Source: Clostridiales bacterium
GTDB taxonomy: Bacteria; Bacillota; Clostridia; Christensenellales; Aristaeellaceae
Direction: 5' to 3'
Length of the DNA stretch: 64,000 nucleotides
Assembly (NCBI GenBank): GCA_017569285.1
Contig: CP069419.1
Span: 930,001-994,000, forward strand
Shown piece after piece: positions 26,425 to 36,476 of this stretch (position 1 is its first letter; each line of letters opens with the position of its first letter). The translations under genes and the position numbers were made by a program. The notes below the pieces were generated by a model, which was not told where the DNA came from, did no database searches, and saw nothing but the letters and a program-made list of their open reading frames with translations.

Positions 26425-26461
26425 CCCGCCGGGTTTTCCCCCGGCGGGTTTCTCTTTTTTG
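26425..26461 (+). terminator. Terminator of amt-PII
   Basis: CCCGCCGGG / CCCGGCGGG stem then TTTCTCTTTTTT. Confidence 0.85.
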
Positions 26462-26503
26462 TCCGTTTTGGCTGTGTTCTTGGTTTGTTTGCTTAATTTG
26501 GTA

Positions 26504-26532
26504 TTGAAGTGCTCCGGTTTTTCCATTATAAT
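26504..26532 (+). promoter_or_regulatory. Promoter of the malic enzyme operon
   Basis: TTGAAG (26504-26509), 17-bp spacer, TATAAT (26527-26532). Confidence 0.7.
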
Positions 26533-26567
26533 ATAAGAAATAAAATCACTATAAGGAGGGAGCCCCC

Positions 26568-27737
26568 TTGAATTATGCCGAGGAGTCCCTGCGCCTGCAT
26601 GGCGAATGGAAGGGCAAAATTGAGGTTATTTCCCGTGTGCCTGTTCAGAACAAAGATGACCTGTCCCTGGCTTATACGCCCGGCGTCGCCCAGCCCTGCC
26701 TGGAGATTCAGAAGGACTATAACAAGTCCTTCACGCTGACCCGCCGCAGCAATCTGGTTGCCGTCATTACAGACGGTACCGCCGTGCTCGGCCTGGGGGA
26801 TATCGGTCCGGAAGCGGGCATGCCCGTTATGGAAGGCAAATGCGCACTGTTCAAATCCTTCGGCGATGTGGATGCCTTCCCGATCTGCATCCGCAGCAAG
26901 GATGTGGATGAGATCGTCCGCACCATCTACCTGATCTCCGGTTCCTTCGGCGGTATCAACCTGGAAGACATCGCCGCGCCGCGCTGCTTCGAAATCGAGC
27001 GCCGGCTGAAGGAAATCTGCGATATCCCGATCTTCCATGACGACCAGCACGGCACCGCCATCGTAGTCGGCGCTGCAATGATCAACGCCCTGCGCGTGGT
27101 CGGCAAGGATATCGGCGAAGTCAAAGTCGTCATCAACGGTGCCGGCAGCGCCGGTATCGCGATCGGCCGTCATATCATGGACCTGGGCGTCAAGCACCTG
27201 AAGATGGTTGACCGCTGCGGCATCCTGTGTGAAGGCGCCGATATGAATCCCGCGCAGGCGGAGATGGCGAAGATCACCAATCCGGAGCACTTCTCCGGCA
27301 AGCTGGCAGACGCGATGAAGGGCGCGGATGTGTTCATCGGCGTCAGCGCGCCGCATATCGTCAGCAAGGAAATGGTGCAGTCGATGGCCAATCGTCCTAT
27401 CGTGTTCCCGATGGCCAACCCGACACCTGAAATTGAACCGGATGAAGCGCTGGAAGCCGGCGCCGCCGTGGTCGGAACCGGCCGCAGCGACCATCCGAAC
27501 CAGATCAACAACGTACTGGTCTTCCCCGGCCTGTTCCGCGGCGCGCTGGATGTGCGTGCACGGGATATCAACCAGCCCATGAAGCTTGCCGCCTCCCATG
27601 CCCTGGCTGAACTGGTCACGGAGGACGAGCTGAACGACAAGTACATCCTGCCCGCTGCCTTTGATCCCAGGGTCGGTCCCGCGGTTGCCAAAGCCGTTGC
27701 ACAGGCCGCGCGGGACAGCGGCGTGGCCCGGATATAA
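26568..27737 (+). CDS. Malic enzyme, NAD(P)-dependent
   Basis: 389 residues; oxidative decarboxylation of malate to pyruvate. It is the short bacterial form: 'YTPGVAQPC', '[26 protein letters not shown]', catalytic Lys in that segment, '[13 protein letters not shown]' (metal-binding Asp), NAD(P) fold '[16 protein letters not shown]', '[10 protein letters not shown]'. The start is TTG 26568 with AAGGAGGG ahead; no ATG is suitable. It is followed by a malate/citrate-type transporter 33 bp later, giving an uptake-plus-decarboxylation unit. Confidence 0.92.
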   Translation: MNYAEESLRLHGEWKGKIEVISRVPVQNKDDLSLAYTPGVAQPCLEIQKDYNKSFTLTRRSNLVAVITDGTAVLGLGDIGPEAGMPVMEGKCALFKSFGDVDAFPICIRSKDVDEIVRTIYLISGSFGGINLEDIAAPRCFEIERRLKEICDIPIFHDDQHGTAIVVGAAMINALRVVGKDIGEVKVVINGAGSAGIAIGRHIMDLGVKHLKMVDRCGILCEGADMNPAQAEMAKITNPEHFSGKLADAMKGADVFIGVSAPHIVSKEMVQSMANRPIVFPMANPTPEIEPDEALEAGAAVVGTGRSDHPNQINNVLVFPGLFRGALDVRARDINQPMKLAASHALAELVTEDELNDKYILPAAFDPRVGPAVAKAVAQAARDSGVARI

Positions 27738-27770
27738 CCACCCCACAACCATGAAAAGGAGAGATGCGTT

Positions 27771-29231
27771 ATGACCACGGCAGCCCAGCCCAAGGAAAAG
27801 AAACCGTTATCCTTCTTCAACCTTCCCTGGTATATCTTCCTGATCATTGCCGTTATTGTCTTCGGCGCGACCTACCTCGGTGTACTGCCCCTGGGCATGA
27901 CCGGGTGCTTCGCATTCATGATTGTGCTGGGAGCGATCTTTAACTGGATCGGTGACCATACGCCGATCATCAAGAGCTACCTGGGCGGCGGCGCCATCGT
28001 CTGTATTTTCGGTGCGGCCCTGCTGGTTTATTTCCACATCCTGCCCGACGGCACATACGACCTGCCCCTGAAAGCCGGCTTCAACCTGGTCGGTGCAATC
28101 AACAGCTTCTTCAAGGGCGACGGCGGATTCCTGGATTGGTATATCGCCGCGCTGATCACCGGCTCGATCCTGGGCATGAACCGCAAACTGCTCGTGAAAG
28201 CGGCGGCCCGTTACTTCCCGGCCATCTTCGGCGGCCTGATCCTGGCTTTCGGCCTGTGCTGCGGCATTGCGGCCCTGATGGGCTACCCGGTCATGAACGC
28301 GCTGCTGCTGATCGCCCTGCCGATCATGGGCGGCGGCATGGGTGCCGGTGCGACTCCCCTGTCCAAGATCTTTGAAACCAGCAGCTCCATGAGCGCTGCG
28401 GAAGCGCTGTCCATCATGACGCCCGCAGTCGCCATCGGCAATGCGGTCTCCATCGTGCTGGCCGGTGTCCTGGTGAAGGTAATCAGGGGCAAGATGAACG
28501 GCAACGGTTCCCTGATGCGGGCCGGCTCCGTGGATCCCAAGGAACTGGAAATCAGCCCTGAGATGAAAGAAAAGCGCGAAAAGATCTCTGTTACGAACCT
28601 GGGCATCGGCCTGCTGACCTCCGGCGCGTTCTTCGCCTGGGGCTTCATCCTGGCCGGTATCTGGAAGGCCCTGGTTCCGAGCATCACGATTCACGCCTAT
28701 GCCTGGATGATCATCACCGTGGCAATCTGCAAGGTCACGAACATTGTTCCCGAGCGGATCGAGATCGCCTGCTATCAGTGGTTCCAGTTCATCATGAAGA
28801 ACCTGACCCCGATGCTGCTGATCGGTATTGGTATCTGCTACCTGGATATCGGAACCGTAATCTCCAGCTTCAGCGTAACCTACCTGATCCTGTGCGCGGC
28901 CACCTGTATCGGCGCTTTCGTTGGTGCGGCGCTCATCGGCCGGCTGGTTGGCTTCTATCCCTTCGAAGCCGGCGTCACTGCGGGCCTGTGCATGTCCAAC
29001 ATGGGCGGTACCGGCGACGTGGCAGTGCTCTCCGCCTCCAACCGGATGGAGCTCATGCCCTTTGCACAGATCTCCTCCCGTCTGGGCGGCGCAATCATCC
29101 TGCTGCTTGCCAGCCTGATGCTGTCCGTTCTGGCACAGTATATTGTAACCGCAGCGCCTGCGGCGGAAGAAGTGGTGGAAGGCGCCGTCAACCTTATCAA
29201 GACCGGCGCGCTTCACCTGCCATTCTGCTGA
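27771..29231 (+). CDS. 2-hydroxycarboxylate transporter (Na+/malate or citrate symporter)
   Basis: 486 residues, about 11 membrane spans, 2HCT/CitS family. Both re-entrant GGxG motifs are present ('PIMGGGMGAGATPLSKIF' and 'NMGGTGDVAVLSASNRMELMPFAQISSRLGG'); the latter includes the conserved Arg for carboxylate binding. With malic enzyme upstream the substrate is most likely malate; citrate is possible. ATG 27771 has AAAAGGAG ahead. Confidence 0.92.
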   Translation: MTTAAQPKEKKPLSFFNLPWYIFLIIAVIVFGATYLGVLPLGMTGCFAFMIVLGAIFNWIGDHTPIIKSYLGGGAIVCIFGAALLVYFHILPDGTYDLPLKAGFNLVGAINSFFKGDGGFLDWYIAALITGSILGMNRKLLVKAAARYFPAIFGGLILAFGLCCGIAALMGYPVMNALLLIALPIMGGGMGAGATPLSKIFETSSSMSAAEALSIMTPAVAIGNAVSIVLAGVLVKVIRGKMNGNGSLMRAGSVDPKELEISPEMKEKREKISVTNLGIGLLTSGAFFAWGFILAGIWKALVPSITIHAYAWMIITVAICKVTNIVPERIEIACYQWFQFIMKNLTPMLLIGIGICYLDIGTVISSFSVTYLILCAATCIGAFVGAALIGRLVGFYPFEAGVTAGLCMSNMGGTGDVAVLSASNRMELMPFAQISSRLGGAIILLLASLMLSVLAQYIVTAAPAAEEVVEGAVNLIKTGALHLPFC

Positions 29232-29246
29232 TCCTGAGTTAACCCG

Positions 29247-29284
29247 GGGGAACGGGAAGGATATCCGTCCCGTTCCCTTTCCTT
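29247..29284 (+). terminator. Terminator of the malate operon
   Basis: GGGAACGGGA / TCCCGTTCCC hairpin followed by TTTCCTTTT. Confidence 0.85.
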
Positions 29285-29332
29285 TTGCCTGTCTGGAAGG
29301 CTCATTCATCTCCGGGAAGGAGTGTCCGATCC

Positions 29333-29956
29333 ATGTCCGAACCGTGTATCCGCTGCGGGGAGCCCGCATCCCGCGAACTCCGCGCCCTGCAGGTGCGCAC
29401 CCTGCCGATCCGCAGCCTGGCCGGGGAAAAGCGCGTCCAGGCCCTTGGAGAAGAAGTCACCGCGCATGTCTGCGAAGCATGCGCCGCAAAGCAGCTGTCC
29501 TTCCTGAAGGATGTGCGCGGCGCCGTCCGGAAAAAGGTGCTAATCTTCGACGGTGTCCTGGTCGGCGGTATCATCATCACCGCGCTGACCCTCCTGCTGA
29601 ACCGGGAGCGGATTCTCCTTATGCCGGGCATCGGCGCCGTCGTCTGCGGTGTGCTGGGCATTGCGGAAGCCATACAGAAGGCGCGGGAAAAGGCCGCCGC
29701 GCTCCGCTCCATGCCGGAAGCGGAAGCCATGGAAGAGGCCGCCTTTGATGTCATGGTCTCCTCCCTGCCGTCTAAAAATGGCAGCGACGATCTGACGTAT
29801 ATCCCGATCAATGAAAAAACTCTTGCCCGGAAAAACGGGGATCTGATGATCCTCTACCGGCTCCTCCCGGAAATCGCAAAGCAGGCATGGAACCGGATAC
29901 ACGGAATCAGCGATGAAGAGAAACCGCCGGAACAGAACGGCCCGGTGATTGACTGA
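29333..29956 (+). CDS. Membrane protein with N-terminal zinc-ribbon, unknown function
   Basis: 207 residues. 'CIRCGE' at 5-10 and 'CEACAAK' at 48-54 form a likely zinc ribbon. Two membrane helices ('IFDGVLVGGIIITALTLLL' and 'MPGIGAVVCGVLGIAEAI') and a cytoplasmic C-terminal region follow. GGGAAGGAG precedes ATG 29333. No function is recognised. Confidence 0.7.
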   Translation: MSEPCIRCGEPASRELRALQVRTLPIRSLAGEKRVQALGEEVTAHVCEACAAKQLSFLKDVRGAVRKKVLIFDGVLVGGIIITALTLLLNRERILLMPGIGAVVCGVLGIAEAIQKAREKAAALRSMPEAEAMEEAAFDVMVSSLPSKNGSDDLTYIPINEKTLARKNGDLMILYRLLPEIAKQAWNRIHGISDEEKPPEQNGPVID

Positions 29957-29973
29957 TATTTCGGTTATGGAAG

Positions 29974-29998
29974 CAGTGATGTGATTCACTGTTTTTTT
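29974..29998 (+). terminator. Terminator after zinc-ribbon membrane protein
   Basis: CAGTGA-TGTGAT-TCACTG followed by T7. Confidence 0.75.
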
Positions 29999-30207
29999 AT
30001 TTGCCCGTTTCTGTCAGGACCGGATCTGCAGCAGTCTCCGTCACCACGGTCAGCGGGCTCGCTTCATCCATATGGATCCATACGCCGCTGTACAGCGGTA
30101 CCGGCGGCAGGCCTTCCAGGTTATCCCGGGCTCTTGCACGGAATCCCGATCTGTGCGAAAATGGAAAAAAACCGCGCGACAGGCGAATGAGAACAGGATG
30201 GATCCGG

Positions 30208-31080
30208 ATGAAGTTTGAACGCAAAGCCAGGGAAAGCCGGCCGGTACTGGCCATATGTTATGATTTTGACCATACCCTCACGCCGGATGATATGCAGGCG
30301 CAGGGCTATATCCAGAGCGTCGGTTATAACGTTGCGGAATTCTGGGCGGAAACCGACGCCCTGGCCCGCACGCACGGTATGGATTCCAATCTGGCGTACA
30401 TGTTCAAGATGGTGCAGGAGGCCGAAGGCAACCTGGTCCTGAACCTGAAGGCGCTGATGGATTACGGTGCGAAGGTTCGGCTCTTTCCCGGGGTGGAAGG
30501 TTGGTTTGAGCGCCTGCGGGAATACGGCCGGGATCACGGCGTCATTGTGGAGCACTATATCATCTCATCCGGTCTCCGGGAGATGATCGAAGGCACCGAA
30601 ATGGCCAGGCAGGGCGCCTTTGAGCGGATCTACGCCAGCTCTTTCTATTACAATGAGCGCGGCCTGGCCAAGTGGCCGGCCCAGGCGGTCAACTACACCA
30701 ACAAAACCCAGTTCCTCTTCCGCATCGAGAAAGGCACGCTGGATGTCAATGATCCGGCAGTCAACGATTATTTTCCCCCGGATCAGCTCCGTGTTCCCTT
30801 CCGGAATATGGTGTACATCGGCGACAGTGATACGGATATCCCCTGCATGAAGCTGGTCAACGCCAACGGCGGTCATTCCATCGGGGTATACGATCCCGAT
30901 ACCCGCGACAAAACCAAAGTGCTGAAAATGATGGCGGACAACCGCATCCGCTATTACGCCCCTGCGGATTATTCCGACGGAAGTGAGCTGGATTCCCTGC
31001 TGAAAAGCATCATCCGGCGCACCGCGGCGAATGAGGAGCTGGAAGACCGGCATAACGCCTGCCTTCCCGGCGCGGATTAA
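30208..31080 (+). CDS. HAD-superfamily hydrolase
   Basis: 290 residues. Motif I 'ICYDFDHTLTPDD' (D-x-D-x-T), motif II 'EHYIISSGL', motif III/IV 'NMVYIGDSDTDIPCMKLV'. A helical cap lies between motifs I and II. It is related to HAD-IB phosphoserine phosphatase-like enzymes; the substrate is unknown. ATG 30208 is the first in-frame start near the family N-terminus; upstream in-frame sequence is not coding-like. Confidence 0.8.
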   Translation: MKFERKARESRPVLAICYDFDHTLTPDDMQAQGYIQSVGYNVAEFWAETDALARTHGMDSNLAYMFKMVQEAEGNLVLNLKALMDYGAKVRLFPGVEGWFERLREYGRDHGVIVEHYIISSGLREMIEGTEMARQGAFERIYASSFYYNERGLAKWPAQAVNYTNKTQFLFRIEKGTLDVNDPAVNDYFPPDQLRVPFRNMVYIGDSDTDIPCMKLVNANGGHSIGVYDPDTRDKTKVLKMMADNRIRYYAPADYSDGSELDSLLKSIIRRTAANEELEDRHNACLPGAD

Positions 31081-31113
31081 TCCGCCAGCTGAAAAGAATC
31101 GACTGAATACTTC

Positions 31114-31147
31114 AGCCGGACAGTTTTGCGAAACTGTCCGGCTTTTA
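31114..31147 (+). terminator. Terminator of the HAD gene
   Basis: AGCCGGACAGTTT / AAACTGTCCGGCT hairpin followed by TTTAT. Confidence 0.8.
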
Positions 31148-31252
31148 TCTATGCATATAGTTTTAAGTTCATTTTAGGTTAGGCAGGTAATATAGCATTG
31201 CAGCTTAATTGGGATTTCGGCTGGCTGCCGGTTCCCGAAAAGGAGTGGAAGT

Positions 31253-32338
31253 ATGGAAGAAAAGAACACTGAACAGGTACAGCTGTCCCCGGTACCCGGA
31301 AAGAAAAAGCGCGGGAAAAAGCGGAAAACAATCCGCCGGATCATTCTTGCGCTCATACTGGTCGTAATCCTTGGCGGAGCTGCCTGGCTGGGTATTATGT
31401 CCCTCCGGCAGGAGTATACCGTCACCTATGATGAATACAACGCGACAACCGGCACCATCTCCAATGCCCTGTCCTTCAGCGGATCCCTGCAGGCGCGCAG
31501 CAATGTAACGTACACAGCGTCTTCTCCCGCCACAGTCCGGGCGGTATATGTCACCCGGGAGCAGGACGTAAAGGCCGGGGATGCCCTGATGCGCCTCAGC
31601 AGCGGGCAGACCGTGGAGGCGGAGTTCGACGGCCGGATCAACCAGCTGTATGTTGCGGAAGGCGATAAGGTCTCCTCCGGCGCCAATCTGGTCCAGGTGG
31701 TGGATTTTGAGCACCTGCAGGTTTCCGTCCGGGTGGATGAGTATGACATTTCCTCCGTTCGCGCCGGCGATCAGTGCCGGGTGTCCACGGTTGCGACAGA
31801 GAATACATTCACCACCACCATTGATTCAATCAACTACGTTTCCTCTTCGACCGGCTCTGTCGCCTACTACACAGCCACCGCCTATGTGGATGTGGCGGAA
31901 GGCATATACCCGGGCATGCAGGTAACGGTAACAATCCCGAAAGAGGAAGCCGCCGATGTGGTCATCCTGCGGGAAGCTGCCCTCAGCTTTGACCTGAACA
32001 ACCAGGCCTTTGTCTACACGGTGAATGAGAGCGGCGAGCTGGAAACCACCTATGTAAAGACCGGCGTCAGCAACGGCAATTACGTGGAAATCAGGGACGG
32101 CCTGAAGAGCGGCGACACTGTTTACGTCGCTGTAGAAACCACTACGGACAGCTTCAGCAGCCTGCTGTCCGGTCTGTTCGGCAGCCAGCAGTTCAACCGC
32201 CAGCAGAACCGGACCCGGAATACCAATAACAGCGAGCGCTGGAATAACAGCAATCCGGGCAGCGGAAATCCCGGAAGCGGCGGCGGTTTCACCCCGCCGT
32301 CCGGAGGAAGCAACGGATCGGGCGGTGGCGGACGATGA
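31253..32338 (+). CDS. Periplasmic-adaptor-type (HlyD/MacA) subunit of an ABC exporter
   Basis: 361 residues. A Lys-rich N-terminus and one membrane helix (~23-43, IILALILVVILGGAAWLGIM) are followed by two lipoyl half-motifs around 'ATVRAVYVTREQDVKAGDALMRL' and 'DGRINQLYVAEGDKVSSGANLVQV' and beta-barrel domains. A low-complexity Asn/Gly/Ser tail (~300-361) ends the protein. AAAAGGAG precedes the ATG. The stop overlaps the ATPase start (ATGA), so the three genes form a MacA-MacB-like operon. Confidence 0.88.
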   Translation: MEEKNTEQVQLSPVPGKKKRGKKRKTIRRIILALILVVILGGAAWLGIMSLRQEYTVTYDEYNATTGTISNALSFSGSLQARSNVTYTASSPATVRAVYVTREQDVKAGDALMRLSSGQTVEAEFDGRINQLYVAEGDKVSSGANLVQVVDFEHLQVSVRVDEYDISSVRAGDQCRVSTVATENTFTTTIDSINYVSSSTGSVAYYTATAYVDVAEGIYPGMQVTVTIPKEEAADVVILREAALSFDLNNQAFVYTVNESGELETTYVKTGVSNGNYVEIRDGLKSGDTVYVAVETTTDSFSSLLSGLFGSQQFNRQQNRTRNTNNSERWNNSNPGSGNPGSGGGFTPPSGGSNGSGGGGR

Positions 32339-33030
32339 GCGGAAACCGCCTGCTTGAAATGCAGGATATCAACAAATACTACCCGATGGGCGAGGAGCTT
32401 TCCCATGTCCTGAAGGATGTCTGCCTGTCCATCGATGAAGGGGAATACCTGTCCGTGCTCGGCCCTTCCGGCAGCGGCAAGAGTACCCTGATGAACATCA
32501 TCGGGTGCCTGGATACCGCTTCCTCCGGCCGATATATCTTGCACGGCCGGGAGATTGAAGACCTGTCCGAGGCGGAGCTGGCCGCGATCCGCTCCCGGGA
32601 AATCGGATTCGTATTCCAGAATTCCCAGCTGTTGCCCCGGCTGACCGCGCTGAAGAACGTGGAAATGCCCCTGATCTATGCGGGAGTCTCCCCCGGGGAA
32701 CGGCGGAAGCGTGCCCGCGCCATGCTGGAACGCGTAGGGCTCAGCGACCGTATGGGACATTATCCCAATCAGCTTTCCGGCGGCCAGCAGCAGCGTGTGG
32801 CCATCGCCCGGGCGCTGGTCGGCAATCCCTCCCTGCTTCTGGCGGATGAACCCACCGGCGCGCTGGACCAGAAAACCGGCAGGCAGGTCATGGCGCTCTT
32901 CCGGGAACTGAATGAGGAAGGCCGCACCATCATTATGATCACGCATGATATCAATATTGCCGCCAACGCACGCCGCACCGTGCATATCATCGATGGGATG
33001 CTGACGGAAGGAGGCGGTGCGGATGCTTAA
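32335..33030 (+). CDS. ABC transporter ATPase (MacB/LolD type)
   Basis: 231 residues with Walker A 'GPSGSGKST', Q-loop '[12 protein letters not shown]', signature '[15 protein letters not shown]', Walker B '[12 protein letters not shown]' and H-loop 'ITHD'. It powers the FtsX-type permease encoded next, with which it overlaps by 8 bp. Confidence 0.95.
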   Translation: MSGNRLLEMQDINKYYPMGEELSHVLKDVCLSIDEGEYLSVLGPSGSGKSTLMNIIGCLDTASSGRYILHGREIEDLSEAELAAIRSREIGFVFQNSQLLPRLTALKNVEMPLIYAGVSPGERRKRARAMLERVGLSDRMGHYPNQLSGGQQQRVAIARALVGNPSLLLADEPTGALDQKTGRQVMALFRELNEEGRTIIMITHDINIAANARRTVHIIDGMLTEGGGADA

Positions 33031-34234
33031 GCGCCTCAGAAAAACGCTGGTCATGCTGGGCGAATGTTTCCGGATGTCCCTCAGCAATATCCTGGGCAAC
33101 CGGGTCCGCTCCTTCCTGACCGTCCTCGGCATCCTGATCGGCGTTACCGCCGTCATCGCCCTGATCACCACTGTTACTGGTTTCTCCGGAACCCTGTCTT
33201 CTTCATTCCAGAGCATGGGTGCCGGCACGCTGAGCGTCAGCGTCACCGGCAGTGACCTGAAGTCCGGTATGTCTGCCGAAGACCTGCAGGAGATCGCTTC
33301 CCTGGAGATGGTGGAAGGGGTCACGCCGAATGTTTCCCTGCGTACCCGGATTGCCCGGGGAGGAAGCTACAAAACCAGCGTATCGGTTTCCGGCAAGAAC
33401 TTCTACTATTTCTACCGGAATGCAGATGCCCTGAAGCGCGGCCGCCCCATCCACCCCACGGATGAGGAAAGCATGACCTTTGTCTGCCTCATCAGCCAGG
33501 ATATCGTGGATGAGCTGTTCTTTGGTGTGGACCCTGTCGGGGAAAATATGTTCATTGACGGCGTTCCGTTCACTGTTGTCGGCCTGCTTTCCGACAGCAC
33601 CAGCGGCAGTATCGCCTCCCTGATGAGCGGCAGCGCGGACATCATCATTCCCTACACCACCGCCCTGAAGCTGAACAACGCCAACGTGGTCACGTCCTTC
33701 ACCGTCAACCTCACGGAAGGTTCAGACTCGGAAAAGGCTTCCTCCGCCATTACGGAGGTTATGGATGCGATGTTCAGCTATGAGGAGGATACCTTCACCG
33801 TCACCACCATGAGCAGTATCGAGGATACGATGAACACCATGCTCTCCATGGTCAGCACGCTGTTGGCCGGTATTGCGTCCATTGCCCTGATCGTCGGCGG
33901 TATCGGCATCATGAACATGATGCTGACCACCGTCACGGAACGCACTATGGAAATCGGCCTGAAGAAAGCGCTTGGCGCGCTCCCCTGGCAGATTCAGATC
34001 CAGTTCCTGATCGAATCATTCCTGCTGTCCATGATCGGCGGCATCCTGGGGGTATTTCTCGGTCTTTCGCTGTCGTACGCGCTCTGCAGGGTCATCGGAA
34101 TGACCTTCTTTATCTCCACCGATGCCATCGTCCTGGGCGTCACCTTCTCAGCGGCAGTGGGCATCATCTTTGGCTGGGCGCCTGCCCGTAAGGCCAGCAG
34201 ACTGAACCCGATTGATGCACTCAGGGCGATATGA
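33023..34234 (+). CDS. MacB-type ABC permease (FtsX fold)
   Basis: 403 residues with four membrane helices. An N-terminal helix ('[21 protein letters not shown]') is followed by a ~200-residue extracytoplasmic MacB_PCD domain and the FtsX domain ('[36 protein letters not shown]'), ending '[15 protein letters not shown]'. Start ATG 33023 lies 8 bp after GGAGG; GTG 33017 is an alternative. Such complexes export peptides or drugs across the envelope; the substrate is unknown. Confidence 0.93.
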   Translation: MLKRLRKTLVMLGECFRMSLSNILGNRVRSFLTVLGILIGVTAVIALITTVTGFSGTLSSSFQSMGAGTLSVSVTGSDLKSGMSAEDLQEIASLEMVEGVTPNVSLRTRIARGGSYKTSVSVSGKNFYYFYRNADALKRGRPIHPTDEESMTFVCLISQDIVDELFFGVDPVGENMFIDGVPFTVVGLLSDSTSGSIASLMSGSADIIIPYTTALKLNNANVVTSFTVNLTEGSDSEKASSAITEVMDAMFSYEEDTFTVTTMSSIEDTMNTMLSMVSTLLAGIASIALIVGGIGIMNMMLTTVTERTMEIGLKKALGALPWQIQIQFLIESFLLSMIGGILGVFLGLSLSYALCRVIGMTFFISTDAIVLGVTFSAAVGIIFGWAPARKASRLNPIDALRAI

Positions 34235-34434
34235 GGAAGCACACGCACTTTAGTGCGTATCGTGCTTCCCATGCTACAGCCGTCTGTCGTTTCGAGCCGA
34301 AGGCGATGAAAGGACAGGTAACGGCGATCGCATAAGGAAGCACACGCACTTTAGTGCGTATCGTGCTTCCCATGCTACAGCCGTCTGTCGTTTCGAGCCG
34401 AAGGCAATGAAAGGACAGGTAACGGCGATCGCAG
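34235..34434 (+). repeat. Two tandem ~101-bp repeats with a strong hairpin
   Basis: Copy 1 34235-34335, copy 2 34336-34434, with a single substitution (GGCGATG to GGCAATG) in the shared part. Each starts with a hairpin (GGAAGCAC-ACGCAC-TTTA-GTGCGT-ATC-GTGCTTCC) and ends in the palindrome GCGATCGC. The array begins at the permease stop codon and separates the exporter from a second adaptor gene. Confidence 0.85.
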
Positions 34435-34493
34435 TGCGATACTGTTTAATTTGGACCAGACCAATCAATATTGATTATATAGGAGGTTCCACC

Positions 34494-35603
34494 ATGAAGA
34501 AATTGTTTTCCGTCCTTCTGCTTGTAGTTCTTTCCCTGTCCGTTGCCTCCACTGCCATGGCCCGTACCGTCACTGCGGATGGCACCGTTGTCAGCACGGG
34601 GACGGTTATTGTCAGCTCTGATGTCGGCGGTACCGTCGCAGAAGTATTTGTTTCCGCAGGCGATGCGGTCACTGCTGGCGATGTACTCGTCACGCTGGCC
34701 CCGTCCAGGGTATATGCCCTGCAGGACGGGACCGTCCGCCTCTTCGGCAGCGTCGGGGATGACGCGGCTGATGTTGCTTCGCAGTACGGCGCGGTTGCTT
34801 ATGTGGAGCCCGCCCTGCGGTACACCATTTCCGCATCAACCCGCAATGCCTACTCCTCGGAGGAAAACAAGATCATCCATCCCGGTGAAACGGTTTATCT
34901 CCGGGCCACGGAGAATACCCAGCTCACCGGCACCGGCCGGGTTACCACGGTATCCGGCACTAGCTACACTGTGGAAGTGCTCACCGGCAATCTGGAGAGC
35001 GGCTACAGTGTCAACATTTTCCGCTCAGAAGACTATGCTGCCACATCCCGGATCGGCCGCGCATCTGTTTCCCTGAAGGATCCTGTGGCTTACACTGCCG
35101 AAGGCCTGATCACTGCTTTCTGTGTAAAGGACGGTGCCCAGGTAAAGAAAGGCGATGCACTTTTTGAAACCGTCAGCGCTTCCTGGCCGGTAGATACTTC
35201 CACCCTCACGCAGGTCATTGCACCTGTGAATGGCGTGGTTTCTTCCATCTCCCTGAACAAAGGCAGCACATTGTCCGCCGGTTCAGCCGTTGCTGAAATC
35301 TGGCCGGATGAAAATCTCCGCATTGAGGCATCCGTACCGGAATCCGACCTGGCGCTTTTCACCGTCGGCAAGGAGGTTTCCGTTGAGCTGAATTACCTCA
35401 GTAACGGAGAGTACACATTCTCCGGCACAGTCGAAAAAGTATCATGTATTGGCACTGCTTCAGCGTCTGCCGAATCGGAAGAAGCGGTGTTCAGCGTATG
35501 GATCAGGCCGAACAGCACCGAGCACCTTTCCTACGGCCTGCATGCAATCGTCACTGTGTCGGATGCGCAGGCAAAAACCGAAACTCCGGCGCCTGAAGAA
35601 TAA
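34494..35603 (+). CDS. Secreted HlyD-like adaptor protein
   Basis: 369 residues with a signal peptide (MKKLFSVLLLVVLSLSVASTAMA). Lipoyl-like halves ('DVGGTVAEVFVSAGDAVTAGDVLVTL' and 'VAPVNGVVSSISLNKGSTLSAGSAVAEI') and beta-barrel segments ('VEVLTGNLESGYSVNIFR', 'ASVPESDLALFTVGKEVSVEL') are typical of membrane-fusion proteins. The long coiled hairpin is absent, so it is not a full AcrA-like adaptor. AGGAGG precedes ATG 34494. It probably joins the MacAB-type exporter just upstream. Confidence 0.8.
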   Translation: MKKLFSVLLLVVLSLSVASTAMARTVTADGTVVSTGTVIVSSDVGGTVAEVFVSAGDAVTAGDVLVTLAPSRVYALQDGTVRLFGSVGDDAADVASQYGAVAYVEPALRYTISASTRNAYSSEENKIIHPGETVYLRATENTQLTGTGRVTTVSGTSYTVEVLTGNLESGYSVNIFRSEDYAATSRIGRASVSLKDPVAYTAEGLITAFCVKDGAQVKKGDALFETVSASWPVDTSTLTQVIAPVNGVVSSISLNKGSTLSAGSAVAEIWPDENLRIEASVPESDLALFTVGKEVSVELNYLSNGEYTFSGTVEKVSCIGTASASAESEEAVFSVWIRPNSTEHLSYGLHAIVTVSDAQAKTETPAPEE

Positions 35604-35612
35604 TCCAGTAAA

Positions 35613-35649
35613 AAACGAGGTCCGGCATTTCTTTGCCGGACCTCGTTTC
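35613..35649. terminator. Bidirectional terminator
   Basis: AAACGAGGTCCGGC / GCCGGACCTCGTTT hairpin between convergent adaptor and esterase genes. Confidence 0.85.
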
Positions 35650-35657
35650 CGTTTTCC

Positions 35658-36443
35658 TTATTCTTCCCGGTTTTTATAGATGAAGTCAATGAACACCTTG
35701 ATCTGTTCATCCCAGAAGCCCCATTCATGAACGGCATCCGGCTTCTCATAGGCAGTAACATCCCATCCGTTCTTCTCCAGTTCCGGAACCACCGTCAGGT
35801 GGGTTTGATACAGGAAGTCCTTCGTGCCGCAACTGATATACAGCTTCGGCTTTTTCGGTGCCTTCGCGTTTTTCTTCATCATGTACATGTTGTCCACTTC
35901 GGTGCCCGCCACCTTCTCCGGATCGCCGAACACGTTCTCCCACATCAGCCGGCGTTCCTTCGGCAGGTTCTTCAGGTGGCCCATGATGTCCACCGCACCG
36001 CTGAAGCTGGCAGCCGCGGCAAAGCGTTCCGGGTAGGTCAGCGCCAGGCGCATCGCACCGTATCCACCCATGCTCAGACCGGCCACATACGTATCCTCCG
36101 GCTTGTCGCTCAGCCGCAGGAACCGGTGCATCGTCTTCGGCAGTTCCTCGCTCACATAATCCCAGTAGCGTTCCCCATGCAGCTCGTTGCAGTAGAAGCT
36201 GTGGTTCACCGCCGGCATGATCACCGCCAGGTTATGGTCCGCGGCATACCGCTCCACGGAAGTGCGCCGCATCCAGATGGAATGGTCATCGCTGTATCCG
36301 TGCAGCAGGTACAGCACCTGGGGCAGCTCCTTCGCGGCGGACGCGCCCATGCCGATGCCCTGGTTGGCCTCCGGCAGGATCACGTTCACCATGGAGGCCA
36401 CATTCAGCACGGCCGAGAAAAACTGGATCTGTAAAAATGCCAC
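35658..36443 (-). CDS. Alpha/beta-hydrolase esterase (esterase D/tributyrin-esterase type)
   Basis: 261 residues, no signal peptide. Oxyanion 'YLLHGYSDDHSIWMRRT', nucleophile elbow 'VAGLSMGGYGAMR' (G-x-S-x-G), late His in 'DAVHEWGFWDEQI'. It is close to acetyl-xylan/feruloyl-type and S-formylglutathione hydrolase-like esterases. In a genome with xylanases, deacetylation of xylan oligosaccharides is possible but not shown. Confidence 0.88.
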   Translation of the reverse strand: MAFLQIQFFSAVLNVASMVNVILPEANQGIGMGASAAKELPQVLYLLHGYSDDHSIWMRRTSVERYAADHNLAVIMPAVNHSFYCNELHGERYWDYVSEELPKTMHRFLRLSDKPEDTYVAGLSMGGYGAMRLALTYPERFAAAASFSGAVDIMGHLKNLPKERRLMWENVFGDPEKVAGTEVDNMYMMKKNAKAPKKPKLYISCGTKDFLYQTHLTVVPELEKNGWDVTAYEKPDAVHEWGFWDEQIKVFIDFIYKNREE

Positions 36444-36476
36444 TGGTCATCTCTCCTTTTCAATATCCGTACGGGC

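Noticed and set aside
27807-29369. 520-aa minus-strand ORF antisense to the 2HCT transporter
   Set aside because: Asp/Gln/Gly-rich shadow of a membrane-protein gene; no RBS.
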